10,090 nucleotides of DNA from an uncultured Prevotellaceae bacterium (GTDB lineage Bacteria; Bacteroidota; Bacteroidia; Bacteroidales; Bacteroidaceae), in the NCBI GenBank assembly GCA_937902455.1, contig CALELI010000167.1, positions 1 to 10,090 on the forward strand. Reading direction: 5' to 3'. This document shows positions 1-6,942 of this stretch, one piece after another. The translations under genes were made by a program, and so were the position numbers. Below the pieces are notes generated by a model. It was not told where the DNA came from. It ran no database searches and saw nothing but the letters and a program-made list of their open reading frames with translations. Within the stretch, counting starts at the first letter, position 1, and every line of letters starts with the position of its first letter.

Positions 1-2
1 AT

Positions 3-458
3 AGACGTGAAGTGCTAGAGAGTAAGGGAAGGATATCTCGTGAACAAGCAGTCAAAAAGGCAATAGGTGAATACAGTAACAGGGATGGTGAGTCGATAAC
101 CGACTTCTATGTCCAGGTGACGCTGGATTCAGGAGACATGAATGTCAGTGACGATGACGACAACTGTCTGGCATCGGTCACGGTAGGAGAGTGGGCTGAC
201 CATAAGGATGAGGACGAGGAATCGCTCATGAGTGACATCATGTCGCATATCCGTACAGAACTGAAACGTCTGGACGACGAGGGACTGCTGGCCGAGATGA
301 GTGTGATGCGGCCTTTCTCCTTCGTGCTCGTGGATGAGGACAAGGAGGTTATTGAAGACCTCTACATAGTGGACGACGAGAATGTGATGTTCAGCAGCGA
401 ACTCATGAAGGGTCTTGACGATGACCTTAACGAGTTCATGAATCAATTGTTTAACTAA
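3..458 (+). CDS. Acidic conserved hypothetical protein, 5' end outside window
   Basis: I do not recognise this family. The reading frame is open to the left edge with no stop, so the gene probably starts upstream. A GTG at 12 is the first possible in-window start, but nothing resembling a ribosome binding site precedes it. The visible part (about 151 residues) is soluble-looking, very rich in Asp and Glu (for example the DDDD run near residue 49 counting from the GTG), and lacks a signal peptide or membrane segment. The C-terminal half has alternating hydrophobic/acidic stretches such as FSFVLVDED and LYIVDDEN, suggesting beta strands, then a helical end (LDDDLNEFMNQL). It ends 13 bases before mazG in the same direction, so the two are probably co-transcribed. 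That link is the only functional hint, and I infer no function from it. Confidence 0.75.
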   Translation, partial: RREVLESKGRISREQAVKKAIGEYSNRDGESITDFYVQVTLDSGDMNVSDDDDNCLASVTVGEWADHKDEDEESLMSDIMSHIRTELKRLDDEGLLAEMSVMRPFSFVLVDEDKEVIEDLYIVDDENVMFSSELMKGLDDDLNEFMNQLFN

Positions 459-471
459 GGCTTCTACAGAA

Positions 472-1278
472 ATGGCAAATACTAAGGATGATAAGCTGAA
501 GGCGTTCGGACGCCTGCTTGACGTGCTGGATAAACTGAGGGTGGAATGTCCATGGGACAGGAAGCAGACGAACGAAAGTCTGCGACCAAACACTATAGAG
601 GAAACTTACGAACTCTGTGATGCACTCCTGCAGGATGATGTCCCGAACATAAAGAAGGAACTTGGCGACGTGCTGCTCCACGTGTGCTTCTATGCCAAGA
701 TTGCAGATGAGAAAGGGCAGTTCGACATAGCTGATGTCTGCAACCAGCTGTGCGACAAGCTGATTTTCCGTCATCCACATGTGTATCCGCCGCAGGGACA
801 GCAGGCAAATGCCAGCATTACGTCCGACCAGGTGCTGAAGAACTGGGAGCAGATAAAGCAGAAAGAGAAGGACGGCAACAAGAGTGTACTTTCAGGAGTG
901 CCTGTCAGCCTGCCGTCAATCATCAAGGCCGACAGAATTCAGGAGAAGGCGAGCAACGTGGGATTTGACTGGGAGAAGAAAGAAGATGTGTGGGAGAAGG
1001 TAAAGGAGGAGATTACAGAATTCGAACAGGCTGCCGACAGCCAGGAGGCAGAGGAGGAATTCGGAGATGTGCTCTTCAGTCTTATCAATGCAGCGCGTCT
1101 GTACAAGATAAATCCAGACAATGCCCTGGAACGGACGAACCAGAAGTTCATCAGACGATTCAACTACATCGAGTCGGCTGCTAAAAAGCAAGGAAAGCTG
1201 CTGAAGGAACTCTCGCTCAGTGAAATGGATGAACTGTGGAAGGAGGCGAAGGCGTGTTTGAACGAGAACGTTAACTAA
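472..1278 (+). CDS. mazG: Nucleoside triphosphate pyrophosphohydrolase MazG
   Basis: Cytosolic all-alpha NTP pyrophosphohydrolase, which hydrolyses (d)NTPs to the monophosphate plus pyrophosphate and so limits aberrant nucleotides. At 268 residues it matches the two-domain E. coli-type MazG. Domain 1 (about 10-110) has the family opening CPWDRKQT (26-33), the metal-binding pattern E43 E44 xx E47 with E63 xx D66, and the typical DKLIFRHPHVY ending (95-105). Domain 2 (about 150-260) repeats the signature as E179 E180 xx E183 with E196 xx D199, followed by the conserved ALERTNQKFIRRF helix. Both metal sites look intact, so the enzyme should be active. The ATG at 472 is a good fit to the family N-terminus. 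It lies 13 bases after the acidic hypothetical gene, with no promoter box between them. A structured RNA region follows it. Confidence 0.96.
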   Translation: MANTKDDKLKAFGRLLDVLDKLRVECPWDRKQTNESLRPNTIEETYELCDALLQDDVPNIKKELGDVLLHVCFYAKIADEKGQFDIADVCNQLCDKLIFRHPHVYPPQGQQANASITSDQVLKNWEQIKQKEKDGNKSVLSGVPVSLPSIIKADRIQEKASNVGFDWEKKEDVWEKVKEEITEFEQAADSQEAEEEFGDVLFSLINAARLYKINPDNALERTNQKFIRRFNYIESAAKKQGKLLKELSLSEMDELWKEAKACLNENVN

Positions 1279-1290
1279 AACGAAAACTTG

Positions 1291-1477
1291 GACTTAGCGG
1301 GGAGGTACGATTGGGATACTCATCAAATTATATATGAAAACCGAGACTGTTCCGGATGCTAATGGCGGGCCACGCCCCGTAAGGGGTAACCTTGAGTCGG
1401 TGGATTACAAAGGTATTCGGGCACTCAAATCTTATTTCACTCGGAGTTTCATCATCAACTTCCTCCTCGCTTTTTTT
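1291..1477 (+). ncRNA. Structured small RNA candidate, possibly 6S-like
   Basis: Directly visible nested pairing: a 10-bp closing stem 1296-1305 with 1462-1471 (one G-U); then ATGAAA 1334-1339 with TTTCAT 1447-1452 and CCGAG 1341-1345 with CTCGG 1440-1444; then a 10-bp stem 1351-1360 with 1412-1421 (five G-U pairs); CCAC 1370-1373 with GTGG 1400-1403; and an apical CCCC-GTAA-GGGG hairpin (1375-1386) with a GNRA loop near the centre. A run of seven T (1471-1477) follows the closing stem, as expected for intrinsic termination. One long rod of about 180 nt, with a large asymmetric bubble (1308-1333 opposite 1453-1459), resembles 6S RNA, which binds RNA polymerase. Bacteroidales carry a 6S-like family described as the Bacteroidales-1 motif. 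The 6S identity is inference; the fold is observed. The 5' end is approximate, and no good TAnnTTTG box is seen upstream. It contains no SRP RNA, tmRNA or RNase P signature that I can recognise. Confidence 0.62.
1471..1477 (+). terminator. U-tract ending the structured RNA
   Basis: Seven consecutive T directly after the GC-rich closing stem (its 3' arm is 1462-1471), forming an intrinsic terminator geometry. It could also stop read-through from mazG. Confidence 0.55.
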
Positions 1478-1483
1478 ATGAAA

Positions 1484-1526
1484 TAGGGAAATCCCTAACC
1501 GTTTTAGGGAATTTTCCCCTTTTTTA
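1484..1526 (+). promoter_or_regulatory. Cluster of overlapping GGGA/TCCC palindromes
   Basis: TAGGGA-AA-TCCCTA (1484-1497) is a perfect 6-bp inverted repeat. GGGAA-TT-TTCCC (1507-1518) is a second one, followed by a T-run to 1526. The right arm of the first (TCCCTAA, 1492-1498) can also pair with TTAGGGA (1504-1510), so at least three mutually exclusive hairpins are possible. This could be a terminator pair isolating the next gene, or paired operator sites just upstream of the promoter at 1542. The sequence does not decide between them. Confidence 0.4.
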
Positions 1527-1541
1527 TTGATATTTTGGTAT

Positions 1542-1549
1542 TAATTTTG
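1542..1549 (+). promoter_or_regulatory. Bacteroidetes -7 promoter box (TAATTTTG)
   Basis: TAATTTTG is a perfect TAnnTTTG match, 37 bases before the ATG at 1587, which predicts a leader of about 30 nt. No clear -33 TTTG element is seen at the usual 19-21 base spacing. It would drive the aromatic/Gly-rich exported protein and probably the downstream barrel gene. Confidence 0.6.
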
Positions 1550-1586
1550 CAACGTGAAATTGTAGAACAACTAAAATGAAACGAAT

Positions 1587-2804
1587 ATGAGAAAGAATTT
1601 AATGTATCGCTTATCACTCGCTGGAGCCCTGTTCTTCGGAACTCTTATCGCTCCTTCTGTACTGACTTCAAATGTCATGGCTCAGGATGACGATGATATG
1701 TACTTCACATCTTCAAAGAAGACGACTAAGACAAGTGCTCCCGTACGCACCCAGGGCAAGTCGGTCACTACTATCATCTCAGACAGAGCTCCTAAGATTG
1801 AGGTCTACAACTCCAATGCCCGCAGCGATGACGAATATAACCGTCGCTACAACTACAACAACGGAACGGCACAGGAGGAACAGGTGGACACTGTCTATGA
1901 CTACGACATTAACGACGAAGAGACAGATTACCTCTATTCCCGCAGAATACTCCGTTTCCATTCTCCGACACGCATCATCATAAGTAGCCCTTACTACTGG
2001 GACCTTGTGTACGTGAATGGTGTGTATGACTATCTCTACGATCCGTTCTACTATGATCCATTCTACTGGAACTGGGGCTGGGGATATGGCTGCACCTGGG
2101 GACCTTGGACATGCTGGTATGGCCCGATGTGGGGATATGTAAGCCCTTGGCGTCCATGGGGACCAGGCTGGGGACCTGTATATGGACCTGTATGGGTTGG
2201 ACCACATTTCTATGGTCCTGGTGGCACTCTTCGTTACAGCAACTCTCTGAACAGAGGCTCTTTCAGGACAGCTAACAGATATGGCAGTGCATCCTCAACA
2301 GTCCGCACCAATGCACTTGCCGGTACCAACGGAAACTCGAGAGGTTCATTCAGCAGAACTTCCTCTTCTATCGCATCTGGTTCACGCACGAACATACTTG
2401 AGCGTGGTAACAGCATAAACCAGGAACGTAACAGCTACACTCGCCCGAGCAGCAGCCGATACAGTACAGAGGGTGGTCGTACAGTAAATAATACTGACTC
2501 GCGTTCACGTGTCGTCGTAAACCGCGGAAATTCTAACACGACACAGGTTCAGAGGTCGGCAACCAACAATAACTCGAACCGTACGACTACAAACCGCTAT
2601 TCGACTCAGCAGACTCAGTCAAGAACAAACTCTACAAGCACATACACACCATCACGTTCTACCAGCAGTATGTCAACAAGTACAGTCACATCTTCACGTA
2701 GCAGCATGGGCGGTGGCTCAATGGGTGGTGGTTCAATAAGCCGTGGCGGTGGTTTCACTGGCGGCGGAGTAAGTAGAGGTGGCGGCGGTGGCGGCCGAAG
2801 ATAA
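1587..2804 (+). CDS. Exported aromatic- and Gly-rich low-complexity protein
   Basis: A 405-residue protein of unknown function. Residues 1-32 are a clear signal peptide (basic MRKN start, hydrophobic core, likely cut after VMA at 32). Residues 33-130 are polar and acidic with many Tyr and Asn. Residues 135-215 are extremely rich in Trp, Tyr, Gly and Pro, with short repeats such as YDPFYYDPFYWNW and WGPGWGPVYGPVW. Residues 216-370 are Ser/Thr/Asn/Arg-rich low complexity, and 371-405 is a Gly-Ser tail (MGGGSMGGGS) ending GGGGGGRR. No lipobox, beta-barrel or type IX sorting domain is visible. It is probably periplasmic or surface-attached. The ATG at 1587 is chosen because the ATG at 1576 hits a stop after four codons. 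The next gene, an outer-membrane barrel, begins 64 bases later in the same direction with no promoter box between, so an envelope operon is likely. The coding call is firm from the signal peptide; the function is not known. Confidence 0.88.
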   Translation: MRKNLMYRLSLAGALFFGTLIAPSVLTSNVMAQDDDDMYFTSSKKTTKTSAPVRTQGKSVTTIISDRAPKIEVYNSNARSDDEYNRRYNYNNGTAQEEQVDTVYDYDINDEETDYLYSRRILRFHSPTRIIISSPYYWDLVYVNGVYDYLYDPFYYDPFYWNWGWGYGCTWGPWTCWYGPMWGYVSPWRPWGPGWGPVYGPVWVGPHFYGPGGTLRYSNSLNRGSFRTANRYGSASSTVRTNALAGTNGNSRGSFSRTSSSIASGSRTNILERGNSINQERNSYTRPSSSRYSTEGGRTVNNTDSRSRVVVNRGNSNTTQVQRSATNNNSNRTTTNRYSTQQTQSRTNSTSTYTPSRSTSSMSTSTVTSSRSSMGGGSMGGGSISRGGGFTGGGVSRGGGGGGRR

Positions 2805-2868
2805 TAAACGTCTGAGCGACCACAGCATCCGAATAATTATGAACTATGAATTTAAAAACTAAAGGAAT

Positions 2869-4383
2869 ATGATGAACAAGAAGGTATTTATGATTGGACT
2901 TATGTCAGCCGTATGTCTGACAATCCAGGCACAGAATCCATACGAGGCAGCAAACTTTTCGACCAGCGATCTTAACGGAACAGCAAGGTACGTCGGTATG
3001 GGTGGAGCCCTCAGCGCATTAGGTGGTGACATCAGCACCATGAGCACAAACCCTGCAGGAACCGGAATGTTCCGCAAGAGCGAGTTCTCTATCACGGCAG
3101 GTGCAGTCATCAGCGGCACAAGTGGAGTACTCGGCGAGAGCACATCGAAGGCATCCTTCGATCAGGCTGGTCTCGTAGTGGCATTGCCAACAGATGATGT
3201 CAATGTACAAGGCATGACCTTTGGTCTGAATATAAACAAGCATAAGAATTTCTTCGGAAATGTAGACACGGACGTGTATGGCCTGAACGGAATCTTCTCT
3301 CAGACAAACCAGATTGCAGGCCTTGCAAATGAAGCCCTTCGGAATGACAACTGGCAGGGTGCTCTGGCCGACATGAGTGCGGCGATGTATAGCGACAAGG
3401 GTGAACTCCAGAAGGCAGGCATACTCAATGAAACCTACGAACTGGGTGACGATAATGTATACCATCTGGCAGGCTATGAAGGAGTAGGGGCTCAGGCAGC
3501 TCACTACCAGAGATCAACATGGGGCTCAAACATGTCAGTAGACATGAACTTCTCTATCAACCTCAAGAACCAGTATTTTATCGGTGCTGCAGTAAGTGTG
3601 TATGACATCGAGTCTCGCAGAAACTCTATGTACGAGGAACTGGGTGTCGACAACAGTTACTTCGACTTCACTAATTACTATGATACAAAGGGTAATGGAG
3701 TAAGCATCAAGCTGGGAACAATCATTCGCCCAATTGAGGAGAGTCCGTTCAGGTTCGGTGTGTTCATTCATACTCCGACATGGTATACCCTGGAAGACAT
3801 CAATGGCAGTGAACTCTATCTTGGCGACTGCTTTGTGTCAAGAAAAGACTTCGATCCATACCAGTACAGACTTCGCTCACCTTGGAAATTTGGCCTGAGC
3901 CTGGGTACGACAGTTGGTAATTACTTCGCAGTAGGTGCAGAATATGAGTTCCAGGATCTGTCTACTAACCATTATAGTCAGAGAGGTGGCGGCAACAGCA
4001 GCTATTTCAACTATCAGAACAACATGATGAATAAGGTCCTCAAGGGACAGCATACGTTGAAAATCGGTATGGAGGTAAAACCTGCTGACGCATTCAGCAT
4101 CCGTTGCGGTTATAATTTCCTCTCAGCACCAATGAAGTCTGACGGCTACAATATCCTTGCATACGATGGAGTTATGACAGAGACTGACTTCACAAACTGG
4201 AAGGACACACACCGATTCACATTCGGACTCGGATACCGTTTCAAGGGTGGATACATCGACATGGCATATCAGTACAACACACAGAAGGGTGACTTCTATG
4301 CATTCGATGACCAGATGCTCCCTGCAACTGAAATCAAGAACAACAGGAGCCAGATCATGGCTACACTCGGACTGAGATTCTAA
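2869..4383 (+). CDS. Outer-membrane transport barrel, OmpP1/FadL/TodX-like
   Basis: A 504-residue outer-membrane protein. A signal peptide spans about residues 1-21 (MNKK basic start, cleavage near IQA|QNP). The mature N-terminus carries the family's hallmark region: GTARYVGMGGALSALGGD, then T60-N61-P62-A63-G64, matching the NPAG motif of FadL-type channels for hydrophobic compounds. The rest alternates aromatic and polar residues in beta-strand style and ends in the aromatic strand LGLRF, typical for BAM insertion. Bacteroidetes members are often labelled hemin receptor or hypothetical, and the cargo cannot be read from sequence. Two start codons are in tandem (2869 and 2872). The AAAGGA upstream is only two bases from the first and five from the second, so 2872 may be the true start. 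It follows the exported aromatic/Gly-rich gene and converges with the lipoprotein gene on the minus strand. Confidence 0.88.
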   Translation: MMNKKVFMIGLMSAVCLTIQAQNPYEAANFSTSDLNGTARYVGMGGALSALGGDISTMSTNPAGTGMFRKSEFSITAGAVISGTSGVLGESTSKASFDQAGLVVALPTDDVNVQGMTFGLNINKHKNFFGNVDTDVYGLNGIFSQTNQIAGLANEALRNDNWQGALADMSAAMYSDKGELQKAGILNETYELGDDNVYHLAGYEGVGAQAAHYQRSTWGSNMSVDMNFSINLKNQYFIGAAVSVYDIESRRNSMYEELGVDNSYFDFTNYYDTKGNGVSIKLGTIIRPIEESPFRFGVFIHTPTWYTLEDINGSELYLGDCFVSRKDFDPYQYRLRSPWKFGLSLGTTVGNYFAVGAEYEFQDLSTNHYSQRGGGNSSYFNYQNNMMNKVLKGQHTLKIGMEVKPADAFSIRCGYNFLSAPMKSDGYNILAYDGVMTETDFTNWKDTHRFTFGLGYRFKGGYIDMAYQYNTQKGDFYAFDDQMLPATEIKNNRSQIMATLGLRF

Positions 4384-4425
4384 GAAACAGGATTCTACGT
4401 CAAGTCACAAAGTGCAGATAGTCTG

Positions 4426-5199
4426 TCAGAACTCCCTGACAACTACCTGCGCTTTTTCGCTTTGATAGATTTCCTTTGTCTTGTATGCACCTATGAACTC
4501 ACACAGACCATCACCGCTATTGTTGATGGTGAGGGTGGACGTACGGCCCTTGCACGAAAGGGTGCTTCCGACAATGTCGTCCATGATAAGTTCACCACCT
4601 ACATTGACATTATCCGAAACGAACTTGCCGTGACCAGATGAGATGAGGGTGAACTCATTCTCGACATTCAGGTAACTGACTGTGCTTTCACCAGTGGCAT
4701 TGACCTCAAACTTGAGGTTGCTGCATTCGATGCTGTCAATGGTGATGGTTCCCGAACTGAGCGAGCCAATATGCATGTCGTCAGTATGGATCTTTCCCTC
4801 TGCGTGGAAATCACCTGAACCACAGACTGCAATTATCCTCAGCTCTGGACATGATATGTAGGCTGTTATATTTCTCTTACCCTGATATACCTGTACATCC
4901 TGATTGCGTTCGTTCGACATGCTGAGCATGAGTACGCCGCTGTCGACTGTGACATTTGTCATGCCTACAAGATGCTTCGATCCTTCCACTTCAATCTTGC
5001 AAGGACCGGGAGTATATACGATGTTGATGCTTCCCATGTTGGTAATCTGAGAGAAATCTCCGCTGAACGGAATGGCTTGACGAACTATTTCAACCTTCTC
5101 CTCTTTCGGACCTGGGGCTGATTTCTCTGTCGGTTTATTTGGCTGGTTAGTACATCCGATTATTGTCAACATGACACATGCAGTAAGAATATATTTCAT
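4426..5199 (-). CDS. GIN-domain (DUF2807) lipoprotein
   Basis: A 257-residue lipoprotein. The N-terminus MKYILTACVMLTIIGC has a basic start, hydrophobic core and lipobox IIGC, with Cys16 as the expected lipidated residue. A Lys/Pro/Glu-rich linker (17-40) follows. From about 45 to the end the protein has the repetitive right-handed beta pattern of the putative auto-transporter adhesin head GIN domain (DUF2807): an opening like IPFSGDFSQI, GSINIVYT, then GSGDFHAEG, repeated short strands with GS/SG turns, and NNSGDGLCEF near the end. These proteins are common in Bacteroidetes envelopes, usually as lipoproteins of unknown role. It converges with the FadL-like barrel gene (42-base gap) and diverges from slyD with its own promoter box at 5220-5227. 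Family assignment is fairly sure; molecular function is unknown. Confidence 0.88.
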   Translation of the reverse strand: MKYILTACVMLTIIGCTNQPNKPTEKSAPGPKEEKVEIVRQAIPFSGDFSQITNMGSINIVYTPGPCKIEVEGSKHLVGMTNVTVDSGVLMLSMSNERNQDVQVYQGKRNITAYISCPELRIIAVCGSGDFHAEGKIHTDDMHIGSLSSGTITIDSIECSNLKFEVNATGESTVSYLNVENEFTLISSGHGKFVSDNVNVGGELIMDDIVGSTLSCKGRTSTLTINNSGDGLCEFIGAYKTKEIYQSEKAQVVVREF

Positions 5200-5219
5200 G
5201 ATTTAAATGATTTTGCTTG

Positions 5220-5227
5220 CAAAAATA
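5220..5227 (-). promoter_or_regulatory. Bacteroidetes -7 promoter box for the GIN lipoprotein
   Basis: On the minus strand this reads TATTTTTG, a perfect TAnnTTTG box, 20 bases before the ATG at 5199. The implied leader is very short (about 14 nt). A run of eight T lies just upstream on that strand. No good -33 element is seen. Confidence 0.6.
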
Positions 5228-5271
5228 CAAAAAAAATCCTTATGCCCTCTTATAAACTCCAAACTTTTTCG

Positions 5272-5279
5272 TATCTTTG
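5272..5279 (+). promoter_or_regulatory. Bacteroidetes -7 promoter box for slyD and downstream genes
   Basis: TATCTTTG matches TAnnTTTG and lies 31 bases before the slyD ATG at 5311, predicting a leader of about 25 nt. It is the only convincing rightward promoter box I see before the slyD-aroC-ssb-kdsA-kdsD-ruvA series. It sits 44 bases from the divergent box at 5220-5227. Confidence 0.7.
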
Positions 5280-5310
5280 CAGAGTATAGAAGAAATTAAA
5301 ACATTACAAT

Positions 5311-5934
5311 ATGGAAAATAATTACATTACCGTCGCATACAAACTCTATGTAACGGACGAGAAAGAGGACATCAGGGAAGACCTTGTAGAGGAATGCAAC
5401 GAAGAACATCCATTCCTGTTCATCAGCAACATGGGATGTGTACTGCCTGCATTCGAGAAAGAAATAAACCCACTGAAGAGTGGTGACAAGTTTGATTTCG
5501 TGATTCCATGCAGCGAGGCTTACGGTGAATTTGAGGACGAGCTGATGTTTGACGTGCCAAAGAAGACCTTCGAGGTTGATGGTCGTTTTGACTCTGAGCA
5601 TATATACGAAGGAAGTATCATTCCTCTGAAGTCGGCTGACGGTCATCAGTTCAACGGCACAGTCATTGAGATAAAGGATGATGCAGTCACTATTGACCTC
5701 AATCATCCTCGTGCCGGACAGGACTTGCATTTTGTAGGAACGGTCGTAACCCATCGTCCAGCAACCAATGACGAAGTAAGCGGAATGGCAGAAATGCTGA
5801 GCGGAGATAGCTGTGGGTGTGGCTGCTGCGGTCATGACTGCGGTGGTGACTGCGACGACGAATGTGGCTGTGGACATGACCACGACTGTCACGAAGAACA
5901 TGGTCATCATTGTGGATGCGGACATTGTCATTGA
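5311..5934 (+). CDS. slyD: FKBP-type peptidyl-prolyl isomerase SlyD
   Basis: Cytosolic prolyl isomerase and chaperone of the SlyD branch, which in E. coli also delivers nickel to hydrogenase. Residues 1-70 and 125-150 form the FKBP fold, with LPAFEKEINPLKSGDKFDFVIP (45-66), AYGE (70-73) and the highly conserved NHPRAGQDLHFVGTVV segment (131-146). The insert-in-flap chaperone domain lies between, about 74-125. The tail 165-207 is a metal-binding stretch with 12 Cys (168, 170, 172, 173, 177, 181, 185, 187, 193, 201, 203, 206) and 9 His, so 21 of the last 40 residues are metal ligands. Length (207) is close to E. coli SlyD (196). The ATG at 5311 follows a good promoter box. The stop lies 4 bases before the aroC start, so translation of the two is probably coupled. 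Confidence 0.94.
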   Translation: MENNYITVAYKLYVTDEKEDIREDLVEECNEEHPFLFISNMGCVLPAFEKEINPLKSGDKFDFVIPCSEAYGEFEDELMFDVPKKTFEVDGRFDSEHIYEGSIIPLKSADGHQFNGTVIEIKDDAVTIDLNHPRAGQDLHFVGTVVTHRPATNDEVSGMAEMLSGDSCGCGCCGHDCGGDCDDECGCGHDHDCHEEHGHHCGCGHCH

Positions 5935-5938
5935 TTAG

Positions 5939-6880
5939 ATGAATACATTTGGTAACATATTCAGGCTGACTACATTCGGCGAAAGTCATGGCCCTGCCAT
6001 TGGTGGTATAATTGACGGTATGCCAGCTGGTGTTGACGTGGACCTCGAATTCGTACAGCAGGAACTCGACCGGAGACGTCCGGGACAGAGTAGTTTTGCC
6101 ACTCAACGCAACGAGGACGACAAGGTCGAAATCCTTTCCGGAGTATTCGAAGGAAAATCCCTGGGTACTCCGATAGGTTTCATTATCCGCAACAAGGATG
6201 CTCACAGCCAGGACTATGCTGCCATAAAAGATACATTCCGACCATCACATGCTGACTTCACTTATCAGGAGAAGTATGGCATCCGTGATTATCGTGGTGG
6301 TGGACGTTCGTCTGCACGCGAGACAGCCTGCTGGGTTGTAGGCGGAGCCTTTGCGAGCATGATACTGAAGTCGCTGAATGTACAGATTCATGCAGAAATA
6401 GAGAATGTCGAGGAATGGGAGAAGAATGTCTGTGATGCCCGTGCCGACGGTGATACGTTTGGTGGCGTCATAAAATGTACGGTCAAGCAATGTCCTGTAG
6501 GATTAGGTGAGCCTGTATTCAACAAACTCCATGCCGCACTTGGAGCTGCAATGCTCTCCATCAATGCCGTGAAGGGATTTGAATATGGCGAAGGATTCAG
6601 GGCTTCTACGATGCGTGGTTCGGAGCATAACGACTACTTCACCGAAAAGGATGGACAGATATCAACCATCACCAATCATAGCGGAGGAATACAGGGCGGA
6701 ATAAGCAATGGAGAAGACATCAACTTCAGAGTGGCATTCAAGCCGATTGCTACACTCCCCCGTGAGCACAAGGGCCGCCATGATTCAAGTCCTGTAGCCA
6801 GAGCAGTACCAATTGTAGAGGCAATGACGGCGCTGGTGCTGGCAGACTTCTACCTGCTCAACAGAACAGCAAGACTATAA
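5939..6880 (+). CDS. aroC: Chorismate synthase, unusually short
   Basis: Last step of the shikimate pathway: EPSP to chorismate, requiring reduced FMN. All three family signatures are present: [16 protein letters not shown] (14-29), [17 protein letters not shown] (122-138) and [17 protein letters not shown] (280-296). RRRPG (45-49), RPSHAD (101-106) and the [13 protein letters not shown] glycine region (246-258) are also intact. At 313 residues it is about 45 shorter than usual (about 355-360). Roughly 30 residues appear missing between about 150 and 170, where relatives have a segment containing CPD, and about 14 are missing before GRHD (about 272-279). Both sides of each gap stay in one frame, so this is in-frame shortening, not a frameshift. 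W132 stands where relatives usually have Arg, and S283 where they have Pro. It is translationally linked to slyD. Identity is secure; full activity is likely but unproven. Confidence 0.93.
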   Translation: MNTFGNIFRLTTFGESHGPAIGGIIDGMPAGVDVDLEFVQQELDRRRPGQSSFATQRNEDDKVEILSGVFEGKSLGTPIGFIIRNKDAHSQDYAAIKDTFRPSHADFTYQEKYGIRDYRGGGRSSARETACWVVGGAFASMILKSLNVQIHAEIENVEEWEKNVCDARADGDTFGGVIKCTVKQCPVGLGEPVFNKLHAALGAAMLSINAVKGFEYGEGFRASTMRGSEHNDYFTEKDGQISTITNHSGGIQGGISNGEDINFRVAFKPIATLPREHKGRHDSSPVARAVPIVEAMTALVLADFYLLNRTARL

Positions 6881-6942
6881 GCAAAGAATTCAAGACTCAT
6901 AATTCAGAAATAAAGTTCCATTAACTATCAACCATAAAAGCA

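Noticed and set aside
1256..1290. Possible promoter for the structured RNA (TTTG at 1257 and TA-rich stretch at 1272-1283).
   Set aside because: Spacing and the -7 sequence do not match TTTG-N19-21-TAnnTTTG well enough to report.
4425..4441. TGTCAG/CTGACA hairpin at the convergent ends of the barrel and lipoprotein genes, considered as a bidirectional terminator.
   Set aside because: Only a 6-bp stem with no T-run on either strand, and it overlaps the lipoprotein coding end.
5296..5931. Long minus-strand open frame opposite slyD.
   Set aside because: It is the antisense shadow of slyD; its composition (Met/Val/Thr/Ala-rich start) mirrors the Cys/His tail codons and it has no family features.
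6150..6780. Frameshift or pseudogene explanation for the short aroC.
   Set aside because: One continuous frame with conserved motifs on both sides of each gap; missing segments are in-frame.
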